Counted from the first letter of the stretch, positions 26,201 through 34,174 are shown. The stretch is DNA of 64,000 nt from Larkinella terrae (GCF_009668025.1 NZ_WJXZ01000015.1:186001-250000); one strand, 5' to 3'. Program-made: numbers and translations. The notes: a model not told the origin generated them from the sequence alone.

Positions 26201-28507
26201 CAATCCATTCAGCGGATTAAGGAGCTGAAACCGCAGCGTGTACTGGAAATTGGCTGCGGAGCGGGTCAACTGGTTTTCAGAATTGCCCCTGATACGCAAT
26301 CCTATATCGCAACAGATTACGCCGAAACCGCCCTGAATAAATTAAAACAGAAGCTGGCTCTTCATCCGGAAAAATGGCAACACGTTTCGGTCAGAAATGC
26401 CCTGGCCGACGATTTTTCGATGGTTGAAGCGTCGTCGCTCGATCTGGTTTTAATCCACAGCGTTACTCAATATTTACCGGACACTAATTACCTGATCAAC
26501 GTGCTCCGGGAGGCCGCGAATGCCGTACAGTCCGGCGGTTGCATTTTTATTGGTGATGTCCACGGCAAGGAAACCCTGCGAATGCACCACGCGTACGACC
26601 ATTTTCTGCGCTCTACGCACGAAACGACCGTCGCTCAATTCTCGGAAATCGTGGATCGCCGGGTGAAACTGGAAGATAATTTTACGGCCGATCCGGCTTT
26701 TTTCTACCTGCTCCCCTCGGTTATTCCCGGTATTTCTGCGGTCGACATTCAACTCCGGCGGGGTAGTTACCTGAACGAAGCCACGAAGTATCACTACGAT
26801 GTCTGGCTGTACGTCGGCACCCCTCCCCAACAGGTTGCTGCCACTAAAAAGATTCAGTGGACGGCGAATTATACGGCGGAACAGTTGGAAAAAGATTTGC
26901 TGACCAATCCGCATAAAGTCGTTCAGTTGAGTCAGATCTTCAATAATCGCATCGCCAGGGATTATGCTTTTCTGGCGTCCCTGACCAATTCAGCACCGCT
27001 TACCCCACTAAAAGAGCTAAAACCGAAAATTGATGCAGCTCCGTTCGGGGCGGACCCTGAGCTTTTTTTTGAATTAGCCCCCAGATTGGGTTTTCAACCG
27101 CACGTCCGCTGGACGAATAACGGATCCTCCGGAACGTTTGAGGTTGTTTTCATTCCCAATTCGATCAAAAACGCCATTCCTGAAAAACCGGACCAGATTC
27201 GACTCGACGACCTGGTTATTGAGGCATTTGCCAGCCACGCCTATACGCCCGCGCCGACGGTTACCGCCGAGCAGATTCAGCAATGGAAAAAATCCCTGAC
27301 GGTGGCCTTACCGCAGTATATGGTACCTGCGGAGTTTGTCATTTTACCGGCCCTCCCCCTCACCCCAAACGGAAAAATTGACCGAAAAGCCTTACCCAAG
27401 TCACTGATTACAACCAGCCAGAAACCGGAAAAACCGGAATCGTTATCCGCTGAAGAAGAGCTGATTCTGAACATTTGGCAAAGCCTGCTGGGCATTGAAA
27501 ACATCAGCGTCACCGACGATTTTTTTGCGCTGGGCGGCCATTCGCTGATTGCCATTCAGGTCATGACGCAGCTCGAAAAAGAAACCGGTAAGCGTCTGCC
27601 CCTGGCCACCCTGTTTGAATACCCGACCATTCAGAAACTGGCGGTTTTGCTGCAGAAATCACGAAAAGCAACGATCTGGAAATCCTTGATACCGATTAAG
27701 CCAACCGGTAATAAAATGCCGCTTTACGTCATCCACGGTTATGATCTGAACCTGCTTTATTTCAAAAATCTGGTCGTTCATATGGATGAAGAGCAGCCCA
27801 TTTACGGACTTCAGGCTCTGGGAGTCGACGGGAATGCGCAACCGATGGAAACGCTGGAAGATACCGCGGCTTTCTATATCAGTGAGATTCTGGAACAAAA
27901 TCCGGCTGGTCCTTACGCCATTGCCGGTTATTCATCCGGTGGTTACATCGCCGTTGAAATGGCCCGGCAGCTCCAGGTAATGGGAAAAGAAGTAAAATTG
28001 GTGGGCGTTTTCGATACCAATGCCGACGAATACTCCGCGCACCAGGTAATGGCGGAAAAATCGAATTTCTACAAATTCGGGAAGAAAATTCTTCGGCAGG
28101 GCCCCAAGCTGGTCTGGTTTACCAAATCACTTTTCCAAAAACCGGGAGCTACCCTGAACTACCAGAAAGGCTACGTAAAACGTCAGTTAACCAGCCTGTT
28201 CGTCGCGCTGGGATTGGCGAAACGACCCAAACCGGAAGGAATTTCGGACGCCATGATGGCGATTATCGATAAGAATGAGGAGGTCTTTCAAAAATACGTT
28301 ATGGAACCGTACGACGGCGTTATCCATCTCTTCCGGGCGATGGAACGGCCTTACTACATCGACGATTTTAAATTTCTGGGCTGGAGCCGCTTCGCGATGA
28401 AGGGCGTTCGGGTGCATGACGTACAGGGAGATCACAAGATGATGCTCTATCCGCCATTTAACGAAGGATTTGCCCGCGTTTTGCAAAATGCGCTGGACAA
28501 TAGTTAA
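23243..28507 (+). CDS. NRPS: C-A-(N-methyltransferase)-PCP-TE
   Basis: 1754 residues starting 6 nt after the previous stop. The condensation domain (about 25-450) has intact HHIICDG (159-165). The adenylation domain follows (about 460-930 plus a C-terminal subdomain at about 1320-1390), with YTSGSTGKPKG near 630 and NGKIDRK. Between them a methyltransferase is inserted (about 940-1310; SAM loop VLEIGCGAGQ from V1000), the usual place of N-methylating domains. PCP LGGHS carries S1434; the thioesterase (about 1490-1754) has GYSSGG (S1564) and the distal H1731 in GDHKMML. Pocket residues read DILQLGMIWK, nearest to the Gly code, suggesting sarcosine. TE release makes this the terminal module. 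Confidence 0.95.
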   Translation: MVDHAVSPHLVPVDFDPFAGPELIRLAPATEPQVEIWSACLLGGDDANRAYNESSSLRFQGRLDRNALEEALRTLIRRHEALRLVFSADGRQILVFRDFPIDLFYEDLSAKPASAREQWIGHYLKQEVFYSFDLLRGPLLRASLIKLADNEHHFVLTAHHIICDGWSTGTMLQDLGKIYSAYVLNSQPELPQSPAFSQYAHEQFAFAKSPEYRQIENFWIDQYRESVPVLNLPTDFPRPVTRSFKSNRQDYTLDPNLVADLKKLGLQAGCSFVTTLMATFEVFLSRITGQEDIALGLPAAGQTLLDYNRLMGHCVNLLPLRSAPKGELQFLEFLKQRRKAVLDAFDHQQLTFGSLLKKLKIPRDSSRIPIVPVVFNIDMGMTEGVHFHDLTYQLFNNPRAFESFEIFLNVSDSNKILTLEWSYNTQLFRADTIDRMMAELESLIRAVVADPQIQLDAIRFSNPSRLLEQLSHWNATQVDYPRNTPLHQLIAGAAAQFASKTALTFGHQMLTYQALNAAVNRLAHYLIGQGIRVGDIIGVAVDRSPEMLITLLAVMKAGAVYVPTDPDYPAERVAFMLEDSAAKMLIVSSKYRGRFSTTATELSIEQALAKSVTLSTAEPEVTVLATDLVYILYTSGSTGKPKGVQITHRNLVNFLLSMQTAPGIQSGDKLLGVTTISFDISGLELYLPLISGAELVLTDADSSKDGRVLLDLIRSERITIMQATPSTWRMMLSVGWNDVPPLKILCGGEALPKDLADQLTAAGNELWNMYGPTETTIWSTLKKIRNETDEQISIGRPIANTVVYILDEKRNLLPAGLPGEIYIGGDGVALGYLNRPELTKEKFIKSPFDTDPEAVLYRTGDLGLFTPNGEIVCLGRIDQQVKIRGHRIELGEIEHALTQLNNVREAVVVAREDRPGDQRLVAYVVPEQEKIRSRGPDWKEKWKVIYDQGVHYESDIHLSEQNLDVAIVELISSRKNIRPEVAEWLQQSIQRIKELKPQRVLEIGCGAGQLVFRIAPDTQSYIATDYAETALNKLKQKLALHPEKWQHVSVRNALADDFSMVEASSLDLVLIHSVTQYLPDTNYLINVLREAANAVQSGGCIFIGDVHGKETLRMHHAYDHFLRSTHETTVAQFSEIVDRRVKLEDNFTADPAFFYLLPSVIPGISAVDIQLRRGSYLNEATKYHYDVWLYVGTPPQQVAATKKIQWTANYTAEQLEKDLLTNPHKVVQLSQIFNNRIARDYAFLASLTNSAPLTPLKELKPKIDAAPFGADPELFFELAPRLGFQPHVRWTNNGSSGTFEVVFIPNSIKNAIPEKPDQIRLDDLVIEAFASHAYTPAPTVTAEQIQQWKKSLTVALPQYMVPAEFVILPALPLTPNGKIDRKALPKSLITTSQKPEKPESLSAEEELILNIWQSLLGIENISVTDDFFALGGHSLIAIQVMTQLEKETGKRLPLATLFEYPTIQKLAVLLQKSRKATIWKSLIPIKPTGNKMPLYVIHGYDLNLLYFKNLVVHMDEEQPIYGLQALGVDGNAQPMETLEDTAAFYISEILEQNPAGPYAIAGYSSGGYIAVEMARQLQVMGKEVKLVGVFDTNADEYSAHQVMAEKSNFYKFGKKILRQGPKLVWFTKSLFQKPGATLNYQKGYVKRQLTSLFVALGLAKRPKPEGISDAMMAIIDKNEEVFQKYVMEPYDGVIHLFRAMERPYYIDDFKFLGWSRFAMKGVRVHDVQGDHKMMLYPPFNEGFARVLQNALDNS

Positions 28508-28526
28508 GCCATCCAAACCGGACTGT

Positions 28527-28534
28527 TATCTTTG
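28527..28534 (+). promoter_or_regulatory. Possible -7 box immediately before the PPTase
   Basis: TATCTTTG matches TAnnTTTG and ends 5 nt before the ATG at 28540. If used, the transcript would begin at or next to the start codon (leaderless). No -33 TTG at the expected distance, and the box lies in the 32-nt gap after the NRPS gene, so chance is possible. Confidence 0.25.
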
Positions 28535-28539
28535 GCCGT

Positions 28540-29289
28540 ATGGGCTCAGCTTTCCTCGTTTACAATACCCTTCCGGCAGTAAAATGGTCTGACGTGCCGG
28601 AGTCGTTACCGGTTTCCGATCTGGCCATTTTTCGAATCGAGCTGATCCGGTTTTCTGGTTTTATCAACCCTTTATCTGCGTTATTGATGCCCGACGAGCA
28701 AATCCGCGCTCAGCGGTATTTCCACGAAAAAGACCGGCACCGGTTTATTATCACGCGGGGATTGCTGCGCATTCTTTTGGGTAACTACACCGGTCGAAAA
28801 CCGGCCGACATTCGGTTTGTCCAAAGTGTTCACAAAAAACCGTCGGTTCTGGGAAGCGACTGGCACTATAACGTGTCGCATTCCGGCGGCTGGGCGCTGA
28901 TCGCCCTGAGCAAAACCGCCGTTGGCATCGATATTGAGAAAATAGACCGTGATTTTCAGTTTCGGGACATTCTCTCCGAAAGTTTTACCCCGCAGGAACG
29001 GGTTTTCATCGAACAAAGCCCCGATCCACGCGCCCGGTTTTACCAGCTTTGGACCCGGAAAGAAGCCCTTGTGAAAGCAACCGGTCGGGGCATCGACGAG
29101 CACTTTAAACAGATTCCGTCGCAGGAAGGCACTCACACTGTTGATAATCAACAGATTGGAAGTTCAGATCGCTGGATCATCAGTAGTTTTGACGTAACGG
29201 AAGAATACGCGGCTGCCGTCGCGTATGAATCACCGGAGAGGGTAGCTGATTTTTATGAACTTCGGTATATGCTCAATGCAGAACCCTGA
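28540..29289 (+). CDS. Sfp-type 4'-phosphopantetheinyl transferase
   Basis: 249 residues. Core motifs: WHYNVSHSGGWALIAL, the Mg-binding VGIDIEKIDR, and LWTRKEALVKATGRG. FHEKDRHRFIITRGLLR is the usual N-terminal substrate-binding helix. The enzyme transfers the phosphopantetheine arm from CoA to serine of carrier domains; here the clear clients are S572, S1570 (first synthetase) and S1434 (second synthetase). It lies 32 nt after the synthetase gene on the same strand, so it completes the cluster. The length matches the Sfp/Gsp group, not the shorter AcpS group. Confidence 0.94.
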   Translation: MGSAFLVYNTLPAVKWSDVPESLPVSDLAIFRIELIRFSGFINPLSALLMPDEQIRAQRYFHEKDRHRFIITRGLLRILLGNYTGRKPADIRFVQSVHKKPSVLGSDWHYNVSHSGGWALIALSKTAVGIDIEKIDRDFQFRDILSESFTPQERVFIEQSPDPRARFYQLWTRKEALVKATGRGIDEHFKQIPSQEGTHTVDNQQIGSSDRWIISSFDVTEEYAAAVAYESPERVADFYELRYMLNAEP

Positions 29290-29300
29290 CCACTTTGCAG

Positions 29301-29750
29301 TTACGATTTTATAGTGGAAAGCAGTAGAAGGAATTGGCCCATCGACAGGATTTTAGTTTTTTGATATTCCTCTAAAACTAATAAATCATTGTCACCTGTA
29401 ATTAGAAAATCCGCCTGGCAACCTGCGCAAATTCCGAGCAGATAATTGTCGTTCTTGTCTCGAACTAAATCAGGTAAAGTGCCTAAAGTTGTTCTATTTA
29501 AAAATTTCAGAATAATGCTTTTAAACCGACTTACCTGTTTGGCAGTAACAATTTTAGCGAATTTGGGTCGGTTTATTACATCATCAAATTCGGCTACCAG
29601 TTCCTGCGAATAAAATAGCTGTAAGTCAGTATTTTTCAAGATTTGATAGTAAACCGTTCTGCGCGACTTTCGGCTAATACAGGCTGAAATATACCAGTTT
29701 GCGTCAAGAATGACTTTGAGCCTTTTGTTTTTTTTCACTCCGATAAGCAT
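29301..29750 (-). CDS. PIN-domain toxin of a toxin-antitoxin pair
   Basis: 149 residues from the ATG at 29750; a longer frame to 29828 lies mostly over the antitoxin gene. PIN acidic residues are visible: the first aspartate in VILDANWYISA, the glutamate in ELVAEFDDVI, and the aspartates in RDKNDNYLLG and ITGDNDLLVL. This is the COG1569-like PIN family of presumed RNases. The start overlaps the 3' end of the antitoxin gene by 47 nt in another frame, typical of coupled translation. It converges with the PPTase gene, 11 nt apart, so the pair marks the end of the biosynthetic cluster. Confidence 0.82.
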   Translation of the reverse strand: MLIGVKKNKRLKVILDANWYISACISRKSRRTVYYQILKNTDLQLFYSQELVAEFDDVINRPKFAKIVTAKQVSRFKSIILKFLNRTTLGTLPDLVRDKNDNYLLGICAGCQADFLITGDNDLLVLEEYQKTKILSMGQFLLLLSTIKS

Positions 29751-29943
29751 TAATTTCCGCTTGAATTTCTTCCGTTGAGATCTCAACATCAGGCATTTCA
29801 GCATCAAGCTCTTCGAAGAGGTCATCAAGTAGCCGGACTTGCAATTTTCTGGCTATTTCGCGTCGATCTTTCGCCGAAAACGTCTCAAACGTCTTAATAA
29901 ACTCGGTCTGTGTCATGACTTTTGCTTGGTTTTCACCTAACAT
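29704..29943 (-). CDS. Antitoxin partner of the PIN toxin
   Basis: 79 residues from the ATG at 29943 (alternatives: GTG at 29973, overlapping the ABC gene stop, or ATG at 29916). The sequence is short and charged, with a helical LRR-free segment FSAKDRREIARKLQVRLLDDL followed by an acidic stretch (EELDAEMPDVEISTEE) and a lysine/glutamine-rich tail, a layout common in antitoxins that wrap a PIN toxin. Upstream of and overlapping the toxin, as expected. No DNA-binding fold is obvious. The call rests mainly on context. Confidence 0.68.
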   Translation of the reverse strand: MLGENQAKVMTQTEFIKTFETFSAKDRREIARKLQVRLLDDLFEELDAEMPDVEISTEEIQAEINAYRSEKKQKAQSHS

Positions 29944-29969
29944 ATAACACTCTAAATTAACATAAAATC

Positions 29970-31751
29970 TCACGCTTCCTCGGTTTGCAACTGTTTCTCA
30001 TAGAGTTCGCGGTAGACGCCGTTGGCCGCCAGCAGTTCCTCGTGCGAGCCGTGTTCAACCACCTCGCCCTCGTCGAGAACGATGATCTGGTCGGCCAGCT
30101 TGGCCGACGAAACCCGATGGGAAATCACCACGGAGGTGCGGTTTTCCATAATCCGGTGGAGGTTATTCAGAATGATGTTTTCCGTGTTGGTATCGACCGC
30201 CGACAGGCAATCGTCCAGAATCAGGATTTTGGGATCGCGGGCAATGGCGCGGGCAATGGAAAGCCGCTGCTTCTGACCACCCGATAAGGTAACGCCCCGC
30301 TCCCCGATCCGGGTCTCGAACTTCTCCGGAAATTCAATGATATTCTGGTATAAATCAGCGTCTTTAATGGCCTGTTCCGCCTTTTCCTGCGGCATATCCG
30401 GCATCCCGAATTTGACGTTGTTACTGATCGTTTCGGAAAACAGAAACACTTCCTGCGGCACGTACCCCATTTGCCGGCGAATGCTCATTAGGCTGTAATC
30501 CTTCAGCGGAATGCCATCGATCAGAATCTGACCTTCGGTTGGGTCGTACATGCGCGTGAGCAGGTTCGCCAGCGTACTTTTTCCCGAGCCCGTTGTGCCC
30601 AGAATGGCCACGGTTTCACCGGCTTTGACGTTCAGATTAAAGTTCTTGATGGCGACAATGCCCGAATCCGGGTACACAAACCGGACATTCCGGAATTCAA
30701 CTTCACCAACAACCTCGCGTTCCAGCGATTTTTCCGAAACAAGATCGGTTTTGACGGCCAGAAACTCGTTAATCCGCTGTTGGGAAGCCGCAGCCCGCTG
30801 GGTTTGGCTGGTCGTCCAGCCGAGGGCCATCACCGGCCACGTCAGCATATTGACGTACAAAATAAATTCCATGATGTTCCCCGGCGTCAGCCGCCCGGTC
30901 AAAATTTCCTGCCCGCCAACGTAAACAACAAGTACGTTACTAAAACCGACCAGTAACATAATCAGCGGAAAAAACAGCGAATCGACGCGCGTCAGTTGCA
31001 GTGATTTTTGCTTGTACGTATCGCTTTCAGCCGTAAAATTGGCCGCCGAATTGTCTTCGCGCACAAAGGCTTTCAGTACCCGAATCCCCGAAAATGCTTC
31101 CTGAACAAAGGTAGATAGCCGCGAAAGACTCCGTTGAATTTCTTCTGAACGTTTAATAATAATGGTGTTGACCACGTAAATCGCGACCGAAAGCACTGGT
31201 AAAGGCAGGAGAACGTATAGGCTCAGCCGGACGTTGATCGAAACCATGTAGCTGATTACCAGCACAAAGAGCGTAATGAGGTTCAAACCGTACATGATCG
31301 ACGGACCGATGTACATCCGCACTTTGCTGACGTCCTCCGAAATCCGGGCCATCAGGTCACCGGTGTTGTGCTGGCGGAAAAAACTCAGCGGGAGCGTCTG
31401 GTAGTGAACGTAAATTTCGTTTTTCAGGTCGTATTCGATGTGCCGCGACATTACAATCAGCGTTTGCCGGACCAGAAAAAGAAAGAAGCCTTTCAGCAGG
31501 GCCATCGCCAGAATCAGCAGACCGTAAAACAGAATACTGAAGGCAAAGACATCGTATAAGTTACTTTGGAGTCGGCTGCCGTTGTAGAGAAAATAAATGT
31601 CGAGGGTTTCCTTCACCAGATCGAGCGAATACCGCACCAATTGGGCCGGAATAATCCCGAACAGGTTGGAAATAACGGTAAAAGCGGTTCCCCAGATCAG
31701 GTACCATTTGTATTTCAGTAAGTATTTGTTGAGGTGGGAAAGTGCTTTCAC
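29970..31751 (-). CDS. ABC exporter, fused membrane and ATPase domains
   Basis: 593 residues. Six-helix exporter domain (about 15-320; contains the conserved NTGDLMARISEDVSKVR coupling region) followed by an ATPase domain (about 345-590) with Walker A LGTTGSGKST, Q-loop YVPQEVFLFS, signature LSGGQKQRLSIARA, Walker B ILILDDCLSAVD and the switch histidine in VISHRVSS. The aspartate replaces the usual catalytic glutamate after Walker B (LDDCLSA), so this half may be poorly active and the protein could work as a heterodimer or with altered cycle. Half-transporter of the MsbA/LmrA type. Convergent with the NRPS cluster and separated by the toxin pair, so a role in product export is possible but unsupported. 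Confidence 0.92.
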   Translation of the reverse strand: MKALSHLNKYLLKYKWYLIWGTAFTVISNLFGIIPAQLVRYSLDLVKETLDIYFLYNGSRLQSNLYDVFAFSILFYGLLILAMALLKGFFLFLVRQTLIVMSRHIEYDLKNEIYVHYQTLPLSFFRQHNTGDLMARISEDVSKVRMYIGPSIMYGLNLITLFVLVISYMVSINVRLSLYVLLPLPVLSVAIYVVNTIIIKRSEEIQRSLSRLSTFVQEAFSGIRVLKAFVREDNSAANFTAESDTYKQKSLQLTRVDSLFFPLIMLLVGFSNVLVVYVGGQEILTGRLTPGNIMEFILYVNMLTWPVMALGWTTSQTQRAAASQQRINEFLAVKTDLVSEKSLEREVVGEVEFRNVRFVYPDSGIVAIKNFNLNVKAGETVAILGTTGSGKSTLANLLTRMYDPTEGQILIDGIPLKDYSLMSIRRQMGYVPQEVFLFSETISNNVKFGMPDMPQEKAEQAIKDADLYQNIIEFPEKFETRIGERGVTLSGGQKQRLSIARAIARDPKILILDDCLSAVDTNTENIILNNLHRIMENRTSVVISHRVSSAKLADQIIVLDEGEVVEHGSHEELLAANGVYRELYEKQLQTEEA

Positions 31752-31830
31752 AAATCAGGGGACGGCTTTCAATGAAACATATAGGGTTTCTGGGTCGGTA
31801 ACAGAAAACGGAGCGGAATAGTTTGTTGTC

Positions 31831-32001
31831 CTGAACTCGGATTCCGCAGATTAAAGGATTGACCAGGATTGCACAGATTAAACAGATTAATAGGATTAAA
31901 GGGATAGCCTCCGGACAAAAAGACACAAAGATAATCTTAGTTAATCCTTTAATCCGCGTACAAGACTCTTAATCTTTTAATCTGTGCAATCCGAGTTCAA
32001 G
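31831..32001. repeat. Inverted-repeat island of GATTAA words
   Basis: In the 337-nt gap between the divergent ABC and nusB genes. 31866-31882 pairs perfectly with 31976-31992 (17 bp), and TGAACTCGGATT (31832-31843) pairs with 31988-31999 (12 bp); the two right arms overlap, so these are alternative structures. The interior repeats AGATTAA/GGATTAA words several times. The nusB promoter box follows at 32022. No gene seen here. Confidence 0.65.
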
Positions 32002-32021
32002 ACAGTTTCAGACATTTTCCG

Positions 32022-32029
32022 TACTTTTG
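32022..32029 (+). promoter_or_regulatory. -7 promoter box for nusB
   Basis: TACTTTTG matches TAnnTTTG exactly, 59 nt before the ATG at 32089. A TTTC at 32006-32009 is the nearest -33-like element; no true TTG is at the right distance. The location just outside the GATTAA repeat supports use. Confidence 0.5.
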
Positions 32030-32088
32030 TACCCAATTACCAATCTTCGAAATATCGAACCGAGTTCTTTGTTTCTTGCCGGACCAGA

Positions 32089-33258
32089 ATGCTAAACAGA
32101 CGTTTATTGCGGATTAAAGTGATGCAGGCCTTTTACGCCCTGCGTCAATCCGAATTATCAAATCGGCAGTTAGCTGTCGATACCATTACCGAAACTTTTC
32201 AGCGTGACCTCAATTCAATGGAGGAACAGAACCTTCAGCAGTTGGAAGGCTACCGCCGACTGGCAACGGTTTTGTTTGAAGAAGGATTGAAAGCAGGCAA
32301 ACCGTCGGAAGAAGAGGACGTTCCGCGTAAAGTGCTGATTGCTGCCAACCAGGCGCTGGTCGATTACCGGAACAGCCTTGGCAAAGAACGCCAGCGGGTT
32401 TTGCAGGCCTTGATCGACGATGTTCGGACGCTGGATAATTCCTACATCCGGCTGCTGACGTTGCTCCTCGAACTGGCGCACGTTGCCCAGATCGACCGTG
32501 AGCGCCAATACGAAGACGTTGACGCCCGTCCGATTGCCAAAGAGTCGGGACTGGACAGTAACCGGATTATCAGAGCTTTGCGCGAACACAAACCGCTGGA
32601 AGTCGAACAGATCCGGCGGAAAATCGAGTGGGGTGAAGATTTTCAGATGGTGCGGACCATTTACAACGACATCCTGAAAGAAGACGATACGTACCGCGCG
32701 TACTGTGAAACCGCCCAGCACACCGCCGACGAAGACCAGCAATTGGTGCAGCACGTGCTGCGCAGTGTGTTGCTGAAACAGGAACCCGCCAAAAGTTATT
32801 TTGAGGAAGCAGACCTGAGCTGGTCCGAAAACGGCGAAATTGTGCGGAGCATGGCCATTAAAACGCTGAAATCCGTCCAGACGGCGGACGGGCTGAAACT
32901 GCTGGCATTGACCGAAGATTGGGAAGAAGACCGGTTTTTTCTGGAAACGCTGTATAAAAAAGCCATTGAAAAAGATGACGAATACGAAAGTCTGCTGGCC
33001 GATCAACTGACCAACTGGGACGTGGAGCGGGTGGCGCAACTGGATAAAGTCATTCTGAAACTGGCCCTGGCCGAGTTACTGAATTTCCCAAACATTCCGG
33101 TTAAAGTAACCATTAACGAATATATCGAACTGGCGAAAGTGTACAGTACGCCAAAAAGTGGCAAATTTGTCAACGGCATTCTGGACAGTTTGTCGGAAAA
33201 ATTGAAAACCTCGGGCCAGCTTCGCAAAAGCGGCCGGGGCTTGCTGGATAATAAATAA
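32089..33258 (+). CDS. nusB: NusB transcription antitermination factor, long form
   Basis: 389 residues from the ATG at 32089; upstream codons to 31984 cross the promoter and repeat. Opens MLNRRLLRIKVMQAFYAL, the Bacteroidota NusB start. The N-terminal two thirds is an extra helical region typical of this phylum; the C-terminal third is the NusB domain, with WDVERVAQLDKVILKLALAELL, FPNIPVKVTINEYIELAKVYSTPKSGKFVNGILD. It would bind boxA RNA with NusE/S10 in rRNA antitermination. Followed by ytxH-like, DUF1573, yajC genes. Confidence 0.94.
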   Translation: MLNRRLLRIKVMQAFYALRQSELSNRQLAVDTITETFQRDLNSMEEQNLQQLEGYRRLATVLFEEGLKAGKPSEEEDVPRKVLIAANQALVDYRNSLGKERQRVLQALIDDVRTLDNSYIRLLTLLLELAHVAQIDRERQYEDVDARPIAKESGLDSNRIIRALREHKPLEVEQIRRKIEWGEDFQMVRTIYNDILKEDDTYRAYCETAQHTADEDQQLVQHVLRSVLLKQEPAKSYFEEADLSWSENGEIVRSMAIKTLKSVQTADGLKLLALTEDWEEDRFFLETLYKKAIEKDDEYESLLADQLTNWDVERVAQLDKVILKLALAELLNFPNIPVKVTINEYIELAKVYSTPKSGKFVNGILDSLSEKLKTSGQLRKSGRGLLDNK

Positions 33259-33320
33259 AGTTTAGTCTTTCCGGTTGTTTATGCGTAACTAGGATAAACA
33301 ACGGACAACCAAGTACGATT

Positions 33321-33623
33321 ATGAACAGAACAAGCCAAATACTGACTGCTTTCATTACGGGTTGTGTAACCGGAGCCGCTTTGGGTTTACTGTATGCGCC
33401 CGATAAAGGGGCCGTTACCCGCGACCGTTTGACCTACCGGTTGTCGAAATACCGTGAACAACTCCGCTACCTGCTGGATAATGTTTTAAGAACCGATCAG
33501 TTGCCCGCGAGTGTGGCTAAAACCGAAGGACAGCGGGTGGTGAACGATGCCCGCGAGAAAGCCGAAAAACTGCTGGAAGACGTTGACCGTCTGATGGCTC
33601 AAATCAAGCAGCAGGGCTCCTAA
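33321..33623 (+). CDS. YtxH-domain small membrane protein
   Basis: 100 residues. A glycine-rich N-terminal helix (ILTAFITGCVTGAALGLLYAPDKG) is followed by a charged helical tail with KAEKLLEDVDRLMAQI. The GLLYAPDKG motif after the helix is the YtxH signature (compare the usual LLxAPxxG). Members are stress-related or of unknown function; anchored in the inner membrane with the coiled tail inside. It sits 62 nt after nusB and is followed by a strong hairpin. Confidence 0.85.
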   Translation: MNRTSQILTAFITGCVTGAALGLLYAPDKGAVTRDRLTYRLSKYREQLRYLLDNVLRTDQLPASVAKTEGQRVVNDAREKAEKLLEDVDRLMAQIKQQGS

Positions 33624-33634
33624 ATTTCATATAC

Positions 33635-33667
33635 AATGGTCAGAAAATGAACGGTTTTCTGACCATT
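33635..33667 (+). terminator. Perfect 13-bp hairpin after the ytxH-like gene
   Basis: Arms 33635-33647 and 33655-33667 with a 7-nt loop, 12 nt after the ytxH-like stop codon. The stem is A/T-rich at its centre, and only a short TTCTGTT follows, so it may be a weak terminator or an RNA-stabilising 3' end. It also overlaps the region upstream of the DUF1573 gene (ATG 33686). Confidence 0.5.
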
Positions 33668-33685
33668 ATTCTGTTAAACCACGTG

Positions 33686-34126
33686 ATGAAAAACGTTATT
33701 CTTGGTCTGCTGCTCCTGGCTGGTGCGGTGGCCTGCAATCAGAGCCAGAAAGACTCGAAGAAAGAACTGTCGGGAAAAATGCCCAAGATTGTTTTTGCCG
33801 ATAAAGGCGTCTACGACTTTGGCGATCTTACCGAAGGAGATACCATTGCGCGCCAGTTCAAATTTAAAAACGAAGGGGAATTTCCGCTGATTATCAACAA
33901 CATTCAGGCTTCCTGCGGATGTACGACCCCCGAATGGCCCAAAACCCCGATTGAACCCGGCCAGGAATCGTCCATCAAAGTGCTGTTCAACAGCCAGGGA
34001 AAACGGGGCGTTCAGAACAAAACCGTAACGGTTTACGCCAATACCGATCCGGCCTACACCGAACTCGCTTTTCGGGTCATGGTCAACCCGCGTCCGGATT
34101 CAAGCTCGGTCAGCAGTGCTAAATAA
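33686..34126 (+). CDS. DUF1573 lipoprotein
   Basis: 146 residues from the ATG at 33686, giving a lipoprotein signal MKNVILGLLLLAGAVAC; a 13-codon upstream extension overlaps the hairpin. The body has GVYDFGDLTEGDTIARQFKFKNEG and IQASCGCTTPEWPKTPIEPGQ, the CGCT motif typical of DUF1573 (ASH-like Ig fold), ending YTELAFRVMV. Function unknown; probably periplasmic and membrane-anchored. Same strand as yajC, 48 nt before it; these genes are commonly neighbours in Bacteroidota. Confidence 0.88.
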   Translation: MKNVILGLLLLAGAVACNQSQKDSKKELSGKMPKIVFADKGVYDFGDLTEGDTIARQFKFKNEGEFPLIINNIQASCGCTTPEWPKTPIEPGQESSIKVLFNSQGKRGVQNKTVTVYANTDPAYTELAFRVMVNPRPDSSSVSSAK

Positions 34127-34174
34127 ACGCGCAAAAAATAGCAAATCGTCCATTTTAAACTTCCCCTTTTCAAG

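Noticed and set aside
29970-31751. ABC exporter as the export or resistance gene of the NRPS-PKS cluster
   Set aside because: It is on the opposite strand, behind a toxin-antitoxin pair, and resembles general half-transporters; no positive evidence links it to the product.
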